The notes under the pieces are model-generated. The model had not been told where the DNA came from and did not search any database. It saw nothing but the letters and a program-made list of their open reading frames with translations. A program made the translations under genes and the position numbers. This document shows, piece by piece, positions 1-14,200 of a stretch of 64,000 bases of DNA. Numbering within the stretch: position 1 is the stretch's first letter; the number at the start of each line of letters is the position of its first letter. This DNA comes from Megachile rotundata (taxonomy: Eukaryota; Arthropoda; Insecta; Hymenoptera; Megachilidae): the NCBI RefSeq assembly GCF_050947335.1, contig NC_134993.1, forward strand, positions 8,866,001-8,930,000, written 5' to 3'.

Positions 1-694
1 ATTCGGAATAACGAGCAATTGCAGCACATTCTCCTTGATGCGTACATATATTTATTGTTGAAAGTTACTTCTCTGTCCTGCACACACCATGATTTTAGAA
101 TAGTTTCAATTCGTCTTCCCATTTTTGAATTTGATGCCCTTTAAGCTGATTTCAAATCGAATTTTGTATTTCAAATTTTGTGTTTGAATAAAATATTGTA
201 TTGTATTTTAAATTCTCCAGGCTGACCAAATCAAGAACTGTAGATATAAGAAGACTCGAAAAATCGTTTTCTTCTTCATACATTTGAGATCTGAGAATCC
301 CGCGAATGAAATTGTTTTCATCATTTGAAGGCATTACGACTTTTTCCTTATGATCTGCGCATGCTCGTTCACGTTGCACAGAATTGTGGGTACTCATGGC
401 TCCGCCTTTCAAACTAAGTGACATCATATCTCGAAAGCGTGCATACACAGTGATCAGAAAGTTTAGGCTATTATTACTTTTCTAGAAACATTGTTTAAAT
501 GTTCTTGTCTTTAGAACTTAAAGTATCTCGCGAAATATACACCTTTTTTAATATTAGGTCTGAACCTTTGTTCATAAATGTTTGATTTCAAGAAATTTTT
601 TAGTACATTCAACAAGTTGAGAACAAATGATTGCTTATTTGAATTTGATTGTTGACAGTCTGACAGAGTCTGACAGTTTTTCGAAGATAAGTCA
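1..694. other. Intergenic stretch, nothing recognised
   Basis: AT-rich sequence lying 3' of the receptor. No open frame resembles a known protein. The longest frame, minus 448-152, has no homology I recognise and no splice context. Confidence 0.5.
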
Positions 695-1055
695 AATTAA
701 TAATGGTTTGGTAAAGTGAAAATATTCTGAAGTTAGTTAGTCTTGCAGTCCGATGTAATTTAATGCATATTATAATAAATTAAATAAATAAAATCAATGT
801 CAATTAAATTATTTTAAAAATTGAACATGTGGCGCCATTTTTCCGGCGAACAGGGTGAATTACACGGTTTTGAAACTGCACTTTCATTAGTTCTTATATG
901 CTGTCATTAGATGGCGCCATGTGTGTCGTTTCGGTTCAATTCAATTGGTATAGTTGATTTTATTAGTTTAATTAACAATAATATGAATTATATTACATTG
1001 GGATGCAAGACTAAATAACTTCAAATTGTTTTGACTTCACCAAACTATTATCACC
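695..1055. mobile_element. MITE-like inverted-repeat element
   Basis: The left arm from AATGGTTTGGTAAAGT is mirrored by the right arm ending ACTTCACCAAACTATT. The arms match imperfectly over roughly 130-150 bp (both carry TTAGTCTTGCA, TAATAAAATCAA and TGGCGCCAT). There is no open frame, so it looks like a non-autonomous DNA transposon. Just outside, near 1155, an inverted copy of the inner GGCGAACAGGGTGAA recurs, suggesting nesting. Confidence 0.6.
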
Positions 1056-2012
1056 ATTCTTAGGTAAATTTTAATTACCCTAAGGGTTTCTGTCTTTCGT
1101 ACCGCCATCTTGCGGTAGCAAATGATAACTAATCAAATTACAGTTTTAAAAGAGTGTAGTTCACCCTGTTCGCCGCAGAGATGGCGCTGCTTTTTCTATT
1201 TTCGTAAAAATTCAATTAATATCGATTTTATTGACTAATATGCTACATATTTATTATATATTTATTAATATTGATTTTATGCTGTTTGCAATATATTCTT
1301 TGAGTCCAAAGATACGAGTTTTGTGTTTAGAAGAGTTCGCATACTATATTGAATATGGTCGATGATATAGGAAGTGACGCAAGAATGGCAATAAATTTTC
1401 TTTCGAGTCAAACACCATTCTTACATCTTCTTTTGCAAAAAGGAGTTTATTTTCAAAATTTAGTCAATATCGGAGCATAACAATTTTCTAAAGTTTCGCC
1501 AAGATTGTCTTATAACCAACTTAGTATTTTATATAACATCTTGCGGAGAAAGAAGACAGAACTGTAAACCTTATTGGAAGAAGATAAATGGGTAAAACAG
1601 ACACAGCTGTCGATATTGCGTTTTGTACTATTTACCTGTATCGGACCACAAATCCATGTATCCTTGAGAATAAAACATGTCTTGTTAACTCTACTGCGGT
1701 TATATTATATTTATGTGTCACGCTGAGTTAATTGTCAAATAATATGCGTACGATAATAATGTTAGTATAATGTGAGATCAGTGGTTCTTTGTTGTGGTAG
1801 CTGAGCATACGCCCGCAAAAGGTTAAACTCATCACCCCATATTAAATTACTATATTTCATATCTTGTTTACATATTGTATCGTTACGGTATTTCCCTTAG
1901 CGAATGGGAAATAAACTTGAATAAACTTGAAAGTAAAATATTATTCCGTTTCCATGAAGGTTATAATAAGTTCTTATTTATAAAAGAACGAATGAAATCT
2001 TTGAAATAAACG
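1056..2012. other. Intergenic stretch, nothing recognised
   Basis: No credible open frame, RNA gene or repeat array. It includes the inverted piece of the neighbouring element near 1155-1180. The rest is unremarkable AT-rich DNA. Confidence 0.45.
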
Positions 2013-2018
2013 TTTATT
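2013..2018 (-). terminator. poly(A) signal of RYa-R
   Basis: On the minus strand AATAAA occurs about 65 bp after the receptor stop codon, in an AT-rich stretch. It is the first canonical hexamer downstream. Confidence 0.6.
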
Positions 2019-2082
2019 ATATGTACAGATAAAAAAAATATAGAATATTCGAATCAAGTTTCGAATAGTCGTGAATGGTTCT

Positions 2083-2282
2083 TCACAGTTGTTCTTCCGA
2101 ATGGGACTCGAGACAGGTGAACTGTCGTTGCAAGGGCTGAGTGGACGGTCGGAAGGAATCATCCCGGAAACTGGCACTTCTTGCCGGCGCAGTATGACTT
2201 CCGTTTGTTTTACGACGAACACTGATGTAGGTCATACACGTATTCATACGACGCAGTAGAGAATGACCTGAACCATGGGGAT
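2083..2282 (-). CDS. RYa-R: RYa-R coding exon 6 (C-terminal tail and stop)
   Basis: Acceptor TATATTTCAG; the exon completes an aspartate codon and runs 66 residues to TGA at 2085-2083. The tail contains MNTCMTYISVRRK, which I recall as similar to the fly receptor tail, and many serines and threonines that could be phosphorylated. Confidence 0.9.
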
Positions 2283-5200
2283 CTGAAATATAAACAAAAA
2301 TAATTTATTAAACAAGTAAGTCAACTATGAAAATATTCCTAACTAAATTAGTCCAAAGTATAGTTCTGTATTTTCATGTAAAGGCGACATCTCTTAGCAG
2401 GTAATTGTAACATTTTGCTTGATACATTGCATATCTATAATCATTGTTTGGTACATGAAAATGTGTTTAATTCGTGTGTGCATTTCTCAAACTAAATTTA
2501 ATTGTGTTACAGAATATGAATGTAATGTATAAGTGGAACTAAGGTGAGCATTCAAAATGCAGTTCACTTTAAATTCTAGCATTAGAGTTAAATATAAATG
2601 AGAAATCAAATGAAACAGAATATGTGTTATAACAATAAGTATTATGTAACGACGAAGGATTACCTGTTAGGGGAACATCAATAGTGCTAGCATTGTAATT
2701 ATTATTATATGCTCTATCTGTTCGAAGTATTCGATGCATTCCAGGTAAACGGCCGATGGCGGTTATAAAGCCAGTACGAAATCTGGCGTTCATCCAGCAA
2801 TAAATCACTGGATTGTAACAGGAGTGTGACATAGCCAGCCAATGAAGGGCCATCCATATCAAAGGAAGTCCAGACCAATTGCTTAAAGCTTCGTTGTTAT
2901 CTATTATTAACTGAAACCAAGGGCAATTGAATCCTTCATTAACGTTAATTGTAATCTCTGATTATCGACGATATGGTTCAATTAAATATCCGAGGAAAAG
3001 TAGAAGATACTTTAAAGCAATTTCAAATCTTGAGATAGGGTTACGTTTGATCCTGTTATAGTTAACCTATATTTTCAAATATATAATTAGACAAATGCAC
3101 AGAATAATAGTACACGCATCTTTATATATATGTGTATTTTTTTTAATTTCTTCGGATATTTATATTTTAGAAATATAAAATGTAATTAGTTTATGTTTGT
3201 ATGTCGATATAATTGTATACAATTATTTTATATGTTTTTATGTAGTTATAATTGTATGTAACTATTCAATTATATTTTTACATAGATATATTTGTATGTA
3301 ATTATACTATATGTTGCTGCATACATATAATTGTATGTAATTGTTTTATTATATTTTTATATAGATATAATTGTGTATAATTATTTTATATGTTTTTATG
3401 TAGTTATAATTTTAGTGATTATTCTATTATATTTTTATATAGATATAATTTTATGTAATTATACTATATGTTGCTGCATACATATAATTGTATGTAATTG
3501 TTTTATTATATTTTTATGTAGATATAGTTGTGTATAATTATTTTATATGTTTTTATGTAGTTATAATTGTATGTAATTATTTTATATGTTTTTATATAGA
3601 TATAATTTTAAGTAATTATACTACATGTTAATGTGCACATATAATTCTGTATAATTATTCTATATGTTTTTATGTAGATATAATTGTATAGAAATTGCAT
3701 AGATAGATATTATAAACGACACAAAATAGAATATACTAGTGTTAGTATTCAATTGTTAAATAGAAATTTGTAATAAAATCTTCTGAAATACAATTTCATT
3801 GTTGTTCTCATCGCCATTATAGAGATTTATGACGTGGATCCGAGAACATCGTTTATCCTTTAAAGACATCAACGCGTAATTGTCTCTTTCAGCTATTAAT
3901 TACTGTACGTGATTCATAGCGAGTTTCCCTCTTCATTCTTTTCTCCTTCATAAGCAGCGAAAAACGCGGGATAAAAAGGGAGATTATATGTTTTCACATT
4001 ATAATAAAGGGAACATTGAAAGTATTGAAAGGAAAACTTCATTAACTAACAGTAATAAATTTAAAAGATCACGCCTTTTAAAACCATTAATATTAATTCA
4101 TAATACGATACTTTTGAAAGTACAATATTAATTAAATGCATAATATTTTTGAAATTGAAATATTAATTAAAGACACAAATATTCCTGTTGATTAATTATA
4201 AATACAAAATTATAAATATAAAACTATAAAATAATAGATATAAATAAAAAATACAATTCTTTCTGATTCTAACTCAAATTTTTGGTGAAATTGTTAAAAT
4301 AATTTATTAAAATAATGAACATGCGATAATTGTATTTACGTTGAATTCTGTATTGATTTCTTCACTCTCAATTTATTATGAAACGATTCGATTGCAGCTC
4401 ACTGTTTTTAATTAAGCACAATATATTGCAAGTTGCATGAATTAAAATCAGCAGGTATTTAATGAAGCGCGTGATTAATACCGTGAAATTGTGTATCGAC
4501 CAAAAAATTCTTGCTGTGGTTTTTTTTGTTATTGAAAGTAAAATATTTGGTGTATGAAATCACTTACCATCAATATGTTGTATGGTAACCAACAGATAGT
4601 GAATACTATTACAACAGTTACTATCATTTTCACCATCTGAAACAAACAGGATATGCTGAATAAAATTACTAGTTTAGGTTGTTCTTAACTAGTACATTAT
4701 TACTAGTTTATTAAAATATTATATTATTTGTTGTGTCAAGAGTGTTGAAATGTTTATAGGCTACAATAAGAATATTTTGAACTTTGTGTGCAAATTTGCT
4801 GATTTGAAAATTTTAGGATTTCGGTTTTTGAAAATTTTTCAAGTTGGTGAATCATTTTATTTATTGATTTTTATTACAAGTTTATTGATATTTACTAAAT
4901 ACATTTAATAATTTTTATTCCTTTTTATTAATTTTCAATAAATGCATTTATTGTCTTTTATTAATTTTTAATAAATACACTTATTGTCTTTCATTGTTTT
5001 TTAATAAATGCATTTATTTGTTTTAATTATTTTCCATTAATTTTTATTAAACGCATTCACTGATTTTAATTGTCTTTTATTGATTTTTATCGATATTAAT
5101 TAAAAACAATCGAATAATTATTTATAAGATAACATGTCATTTTATGTTACGTATATTTTTATTACACAAGTAATTACAAGTCGAATGTTAAATGAGAAGT

Positions 5201-8200
5201 GATAATTCTTCATTTAAAGTCAATGAATAATTCAAATAATCATTCAGGTAGGGTCAAAGGATTGACAGTCTGTATTCCATAACAAAGCAAATTATTCGAA
5301 GTCGATTAAAAATGCATTAACATCTGAATAATAATATTAAAATTATGAACTTTTGAAATTCATAAAAGTTTCGTTATTAAAGTTCTGTGTTAAAATGAAA
5401 TTTTTTAATTTTATGTGAATTTATTAATATGAATTTAAGAAATTCTAAAATGGAAAAATTTGATAAATCAAAAAATTCTAAAACAAATTTGAAAAATTCT
5501 ACAATATGAAATTAGAAAATTCTGAAACTCAAATCAATTAAATCAATTTGAAACTTTAACTATTAAACTTAATATGAATTTAAGAATTTCTAAAATGGAA
5601 AAAATTTAATAAATCAAAAAATTCTGAAACAAATTTGAAAAATTCTACAACATAAAATTTATTATTAATTTTGAAATTCAAATCAATTAAAACAATTTGA
5701 AACTTTAACTATTAAACTTAATATGAATTTTAAAAATTCTAAAATGGGAAAAAATTTAATAAATCAAAAAATTCTAAAACAAATTTGAAAAATTCTACAA
5801 CATGAAATTAAAAAATTCTGAAACTCAAATCAGTTAACTTGAAACTCAACAAAAACTTGAACGAGTTAAGAAAATTCTGAAATTGAACCAAATTTAGAAG
5901 ATTCTGATATTAAAATAATTTAAAGGAAATTCCAAAAAATAACCCAATTCAAAATATTCTGAAATTTCAATTGCGCAGATGAACTGTTATAATTTTTATC
6001 TCGGTATGTTCATACCTTTGTTTCTTGCTAATAATAACCATTGAAGGAGGAAAAATATGAGATAAACGTGACTGACCAAAATACGGTGAATGCATACTTT
6101 AAACGGGAAACTCTATATTTCTTTTTACGTAAAGGAAAACACGTTGGTTATTACGATTAATATTTTGCGGTCTGCTTAGTGCGAGCTCTATTCACTGTGC
6201 GACGAGCAAATACAAGATGGTTGGCAAACATAATATGCATCGCGTATTACGAATAAAATGGTTTCTACGAGGAAATTTACCGCGCAGAAGGATAACCGCA
6301 GAGAAATTCAGGTAACTGCATTTTAAAAATGCAGCTGACAGCATTTGGAATAGCATTTAATAGATGCGATGTACAGGGTGTTCCAGGTAACTTGAGTATC
6401 TTGGATAGCTTGCTTATTTTGGTCAAACGGACATGTGGTGATTAGGACATTTTTTCAAGGTTATTTTTCTGGAGATTTCAAGGTCATTAAAGTTTCTTTG
6501 AACGGAATAATATATTTTTATTATCGCATGATAAGTAAGGTCATGGTGAATTCAATGACTTAATACTAATTGTAAGACTTTCACTTGAAGCAGAAAGAAT
6601 AAATGAAGAGTAGATAATTGATGAAAAAGGTAAAATTTTAACTCTTCCACTTCTCAATGTCTCATTTTTTCAATTTTTCGATTTTTCAATTTTTCAATTT
6701 TTCAATTTTTCAATTTTTCAATTTTTCAATTTTTCAATTTTTCAATTTTTCAATTTTTCGATTTTTCAATTTTTTGATTTTTCAATTTTTCGATTTTTCA
6801 ATTTTTCGATTTTTCGATTTTTCAATTTTTCGATTCTTCAATTCTTCAATTCTTCAATTCTATAAATTTGCTCAACTTTTCTTAATTTGTTTCTTAATTT
6901 TGTTTTCTTCAATTTTCTTAATTTGCTCAATTTTCTCGATCTTCCCGAATTTCTTAGTTTTCTTAATTTTCTTATTTTTCTCAGTTTTATAACTTTTATC
7001 AATTTTTTCCGGGTTCTCAATATTCTCATTTTTCTCAATTTTCTCAATTTTCTCAATTTTCTCAGCTTTTTCCATTTTCTCAAGTTTCTCAACCTTATCA
7101 ATCTTATCAATCTTCCCAATCTTGTCAATCATGTCAATTTTGTCAATCTTGTCAATTTTATCAATTATATCAATTCTATCAATTTTCTCAATTAAAAAGA
7201 GCAAATTTTTTATTAATACAAGAACATTGTCCTAAATTGTCTCAAAATTTCGGAGATTTTCGAAAATACATTAGTAGTGTAAAACAAAGAAGCCTGAGAA
7301 ACAGAGCATACAATGGGCAAGAAAAATATACAATTTTATTTACAAAGATTGATGGCAAAAGTCATCATCTACGATTCGTTGTTCAGATTTATCATTTTCT
7401 ATTTATGGGGGTGGTGATTTATAAAGCACTCTGAAAGCACTCACGAAATCTGTGAACCAATTCAATTACCTATGAAATATTCGCGAAATACGAAAACAAG
7501 GATCACATTAGAGTCTGGCGTAAAGGTCCAGAAAAAAATGATATGTTTCATTTCTTGGTAAGGACACTTGAAGAATGGTCGTGTACTTTCGTGGCTTATG
7601 ACAAGCCATTCCTTCCAACCCTCATCTTAAAATTTGCGATTGATAGCCCATCATATAGTTGACATAAAATAATGTATAAAATCAAACTTAAGACATGTTT
7701 GACATAAAAACAAGTTTCACATTCGAGATCCAAAGAAATTAAATCTCAGACTTGAATGTCTCGTTAGCGATGCAAAGCTTCTATGAAATTGAACCTCTCC
7801 ATGGTCCGCGCTAGGCTACAAAAAGGGCTTAGCTTTTGACCTCTTAGGCACGGTGCGCCACTATAGTAGTGGATACCATCTCTTTGTATGATGATCCACT
7901 ATGATCTCGCAGATGTAGACTACATAGTGGTTCACTCGCTATCGTTTTAATTGAACGATCGTTTTCATATGTTTTTATTCTCAGCTTTTTGACTTCGCCA
8001 CGTTTTATAAGAATACTAACAAATCCTTCAAAAGTACATTACATGTAAATAAAAGGTAACATCAAGTTTAGGTATCATGGAAGCACATCTTTGCACTCAT
8101 ATACGATATTGGAAACATTTAGAAATTACATATCTTGTGAATTTTCGAAAAAGTAAATTATCAAAGTTAATATATATGTAAAATATATTTTTCGGAAAAA

Positions 8201-11200
8201 TTATAATTTAGTCATCAAAAAATTGATTCCAAACTACTTGTTAAGAGAACACCATTGACGTACACAGTACTGTTCGCGTAATTCGCGTCGAATTCTGTCG
8301 TACAGAGAAGCAACGTCAAGTTCAATCAAAGAGGTTAATTACTGCTGTAGTGTTGAAATAAATAAAAGTGTATCTTAGATTCAGCGATCTTCAATTGTAC
8401 AAGTTACAATTGTTATCAAACTCAAAATTCGATCTTTATGCAAATGACAAGCTTTGCCACATTTGAACTGTAATGTGCGACGATATTGCCAAGGGGTTTA
8501 TTACGTGTATTATTGTGAAATGTCACAGGTTTATTTCGTTAATAATAAACAATATTTAAATGTAAAGTAGATATTGCATCCATAGTGGACCATCATACAG
8601 AAAGATGGTATTCATCACTATAGTGACGCATCATGCCTAAGAGGTCAAAAGCTAGGCCCTTTTTGTAGCCTAGCACGGACCATGGAGAGGTCCCGTTATG
8701 ACTGCATTGCTGATGAAACATTCAAATATGACAACTTAATTTTTTTCTTTGGATCTCGAATGTGAAACTTGTTTTTGTATCAAATAGTGATGGGATATCA
8801 ATCCCAAATAAATTGTAAGATGAGTGTTGGAAGGAATGGTTTCTCATAAGGCACGAAAGTACACGACCATGTTATATTTTATAATTTTAATAAAATGAAT
8901 AATTAGATTTTCTTGCGCGATACAGTGACATTTATGTTTACTTACAAGTGTTATCGTGACAAAATGACTTGTTTATTTGCAAAATTGTCTAAAGCAGTCG
9001 TGCTCACATAACTACTTTCGCTGAAACAGTTAAGACAGTTATTTGTTGATAACTATAATAACGTGTACTGTTTGATGCCAGACACAACAAAATTTTCCAG
9101 TAAAATATATTCAGTGTGTGATAGGACATAAGAATTTTCGCAGTTACGTTGATAGTTGGCTTTGAAAGTTGCCTAAATCCAATCTGGACTGTCAGGATGT
9201 CAGAAACTGTGGATTTTCAAGTGTCCAAAGGCATTCGAATCTTGCATACATAAAATGAACAGCAATAAATTGTTATTTAATTTATAGTTGACAGATTTCC
9301 ATAATTGCATAAATTGTGTTTTTCAAGCGGTGCTATGAAATATAAAATAAATTAAATACTGCTTTTGAAATATAAAATAAATTAAATACTGCTTTTGAAA
9401 TATAAAATAAATTAAAACTAGCTTTTGAAATATAAAATAAATTAAATATTGCTTTTGAAATATAAAATAAATTAAATACAGCTTTTGAAATATAAAATAA
9501 ATTAAATATTGCTTTTGAAATATAAAATAAATTAAATGCACTTCGAAGCATTTCATATCGAACGAACTTGTGTTGTTTCAACTTTGATGACTTTAATTTC
9601 AAAAGTGGTTTAAGTCCACACGATAAAAAGGCACATTTCCTTAATAATTGCTATTATTAAACTATTGTTAAAATAATCACCATTATTTTTAAAGTAGGTA
9701 ATAAAATACTGTTAAAATAATACCTATTATTTTAATAATAGCATACATTAATACCAGCGAATTTCAGTGAAACAAATTCTGAAATTCGACTCAAGTATTT
9801 TAGGCCTCTTCCAAAATAAGTCGCTTATATTGTATCGCAAGAATAATATATCATATTGCGATAGTAATATCTGTTCCTTTGCAATGTTAAAAGTTCTAAA
9901 GTATAGGATTCTCTGTTTAATTATAATATTTTGGACATCTACCCTATATTTAGTCAGTGAAGATCAAAGTACAAAACCATGTATTTCCTGTTTCAATAAT
10001 AATTACTGGTATACAAATAATTATGACTGGTATACAAATTACTGGTATACGAATATGATCACAACAAATAATGGTTAGCATATCAATGATATGTATTAGC
10101 TTTTAAGATAGCCTTGCTTCTGTGATAGTCACAGGTAGATTAGTATAAATATGAGCGGTAGCGCAACACGTGCATGTGAATGGGGTGTATAAGAAGACGG
10201 CATCAGTGTAACTAGTACTACACCGGAAATCGAGCGTAAATCATACAGAAAGTTGCAAGGTAAGTTATAAAAAAATGTAATTTATTTCTTTTTGTGGCAT
10301 GACATGGGATATCATTTTCAAGTACATAAATTTCATGGTACTTTAGTGGTGATTTGTGATGGTGACATGATGAGTTTTGAGCATTTTAGAGCTTTCAGTT
10401 AGTGATGTTTAGTGATAATGTTAAGGCATTGGAAATAGTGTGTGATAGTGTACGTTTATGCATTTGGAATGTTACGGAGTTTGATGTTTAAAATTGGGAA
10501 TGTGAAAATATTGGATTATGGAGATTTGAAAATAGTGAGTTTTAGAGATTTGGGAATTCAGAAATTCAGAAATTCACAAATCTAGAAATCTAGAAATCTA
10601 GAAATCTAGAAATCTAGAAATCTAGAAATCTAGGAATCTAGGAATCTAGGAATCTAGGAATCTAGGAATCTAGGAATCTAGGAATCTAGGAATCTAGGAA
10701 TCTAGGAATCTAGGAATCTTGGAATCTAGGAATCTAGGAATCTAGGAATCTAGGAATCTAAAAAACTAGAAATCTGGAAATCTAGAAATCTGGAAATCTA
10801 GAAATCTGGAAATCTAGAAATCTGGAAATCTAGAAATCTGGAAATCTAGAAATCTGGAAATCTAGAAATCTGGAAATCTAGAAATCTGGAAATCTAGAAA
10901 TCTGGAAATCTAGAAATCTGGAAATCTAGAAATCTGGAAATCTAGAAATCTGGAAATCTAGAAATCTGGAAATCTAGAAATCTGGAAATCTAGAAATCTG
11001 GAAATCTAGAAATCTGGAAATCTAGAAATCTGGAAATCTAGAAATTTGGAAATCTAGAAATTTAGAAGTCTAGAAATTTGGAAATCTAGAAATTTGGAAA
11101 TCTAGAAATTTGGAAATCTAGAAATTTGGAAGTCTAGAAATTTGGAAGTCTAGAAATTTGGAAGTCTAGAAATTTGGAAGTCTAGAAATTTGGAAATCTA

Positions 11201-14200
11201 GAAATTTGGAAATCTAAAAATCCAGAAATCTAGAAATCCACAAATCTAGAAATTCTCAAATCTAGAAATCTAAATTAAGATTTAGACAACAGTAATTTTA
11301 CTATTCACACCTAAATTGATCGCATGCTCAATATATGCTCCGTTCAAGGTAAAGTAATACATTTTGCATGGAAGAAATTGTTCCAAGTGAAACAAAGAAT
11401 ACGTAATATTGCTATTTCGAACAGAGTTCTAAAACTTTACGAAAACAACATGTCTGAATAGAATTAAGTAGAGTGTGTTAACCTGCATGATATTGGCTTT
11501 GTAATATGTCTTTTATGTCATGATAATGTCCCATGCCAAAACGTGTAAATAACACGTAGCAGATAACGTCAAACTTCATAAATAAAGTGACGCATAAATT
11601 ACGAACAGGTTGTTCTATAAAAGTGTTGGAGGAACAACTACATAGTAGTCTTTTCACGGCATAATTGAACCTCAACCATGATCAAGTTTGTTTCCTGCAT
11701 TCTTCTGCTCAGTGCAGGTTGCGCTTTGACAGGTGAGTGCTCGTAACATTAAGTGACTATCAAAAAAATTATTTTAAGTATTTAAAAGATGATAAGAATG
11801 TTATGAATAAAAAGAAGGATAGATAGATTTCAGTGCGATGAGGTATTTAAATTTCTAGGTACTTGGACGCAAAAATCACTAGTTTTAAACTGATTTCCCC
11901 CGAATGTCAGTCCGAACAATATGTACCATAAATGGAAGGCGGTACTTTCTAATTTTGATTTATTAATAATCTAATTAATATCTTCGTCTGCAATTATTTT
12001 AAAATTATTCTTTACTCCGTTAAAGTTTATTTTGAAGCAATTATTAATATTTTTTATTTCTGAACCGCAGATGCTGCATCTGTTAGTGAAAATGTGAAAT
12101 CAGCCTTCTTCCGTTTATACAACAGGTAATTTATTTTCTATAATGGAATTATAATTTCTATTTTATAATACACTCGTGAGTCCCATTATAAAAATAAAAT
12201 ATTTATAATTCAGAAAAATTATTTTTCAAATCAGTCACTGACTACGAATAAATAACTATATACAGTACATCTTTTTCGATAAAAGTTGGTGAAATTTAAC
12301 AATTAAACGGTGTAAATCGTGACGATAATAAGAAAAATTTGAAGTTGATTCTGATTCATGATACCTGCCCGTAATTTAATACGAATATGAAATTGCATAT
12401 CTGAGAAAAAATAAAATTTTCCCTTCAGATGATAATTTACTGATTTTACACTACGTTTTTGTGTAGAATTGTACACAGAATGTTACGAAAATTTTAGGAA
12501 TTCAAGTAACAATCAGATAGAAAATAATCGTTCTCTTTTTTTTTCTAGGAGTGGCCCTAATATGGATGTTAGTTTAGACAATCTATCTCAAATTGTACCT
12601 CATTTAGACCAGAATGTAAAGATAACAGTTTATATTCCTGGCCACAGCGAATATTTAGACAAAGAAACTGTAACTCCTATTACGGACGGTAAGCTTGTAA
12701 CCATTGTTCAAACTTCGCGGCATTTTACTCCTTAAATGGCGTCTTTGTCAAATATATCTGTGTATGCACATTTGATGTTTGAGTTTGGTTTTGGACACGT
12801 TTTTTTGCTATGTACACTACTAGTTATTTAAAACAACAGTAAAACAATAATAAATTAAGTTCCTAACTTCCTAAATTCCTAAGTTCCAATATTCCCACAT
12901 TTCCAACTTTGGAAAAATAACCAAAATCACTGCAATACTCATACCTCAAACTCTTCAAAACCTCCCCAATCTCCAAATCTCCAAATCCTCGGAATTCTCA
13001 TAATACCAAAACCACAAATTTCAAAATACCTCCGAAATACAAAATTTGCAAAATTATAAAGATGAGTGATTTTTCCTAATACCTACTGTTGTACATTTAA
13101 CGTTGTCATTTTAATCGTTGCAGCTCTCTTAAACTACACATCGGACAACATAATTGGGCTCGATTATAAAGAAATAGCTGCATTGTTTTATACAAGCTCT
13201 GTGGCAGAAGTGAAAGCGCTTTGTGCGGCGGCAGCTGAAAGTGTAGAGCAATTAGTAGATGCTGGTGTAGATGCTGATAGCATCTATATTATTGGTCACT
13301 CGTTAGGTGCTCAGCTTTCTGGATGTATTGGTCGCAGTCTACCATTCAAAATTTCTAGAATAACAGGTAGATAACAACATTTTCAAATTATTTAGTACTT
13401 TGTTAAGCAAATTTACAACTTTACAATAAATTGAATATTAATTCATTGATTAGTATTTAACTATCTAAGCGTTCTTCATGGAGACTTTGGGCAATGAATA
13501 TGTAGTGTAGAGGTGACGTGGATTAGTGCTTTCCTCGAATACAATAGAGATTTAACAAAAGAACAGGAATGTGGAATATTTTACTAGTAACACGATGGCA
13601 TATCAATTTTCCGTAATTGAATTAATGTTTGAAAAACAGAGGTAACTTTTGGGGGATATTGGAGACTCATAATTTGATTACCCGACTTTCCATTGGAACG
13701 CATGTTTCTTATTAAACATGTCAAATGTTAGTTTAACCGGACGATTGAATAATTAATGGACCAATCCAATAATTTACCGAACGACTGAAAAATAATTTAA
13801 AGACAAGAGTTTGAAGATCGTCAATGGAGATTTGAACTCGTACAAAGATCATTGCTGTACATTTGTAACGTTTAACCAACAATCCAACTCCCGTTGAAAA
13901 TGTTATATATATTCAATGTAAATGAACATAGAGTTTCAATTTCAAATGACAACAAAACTTCTCGAAAATTTAAAATTACATATCTTGTAAATTACTAACC
14001 TACACTTTGTAACGCATCTTATACTTTGGTAGCATTTCTCGATTTTGATGCTACGGACGCTGTGTTTGATTAAAATTCAGATACACGAAGCTTTGTATGT
14101 CAGTTACACATTGAATGCAATTTTTTACAGGTTTAGATCCTGCTGGACCCGCTTATTACTTTTTGAATCGTCATTTGAGTGCTTCCGATGCCAAATTTGT

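Noticed and set aside
3331..3537. Hydrophobic 68-codon frame resembling a membrane protein
   Set aside because: Lies within an AT-rich minisatellite and has no conserved feature.
6657..7204. Phe/Ile-rich and Lys/Ile-rich frames
   Set aside because: Overlap in several frames of the CAATTTTT array; no evidence of translation.
9323..9602. Minus-strand frames repeating IYFIFQKQYL
   Set aside because: A 30-bp minisatellite stays open trivially; two frames are open together.
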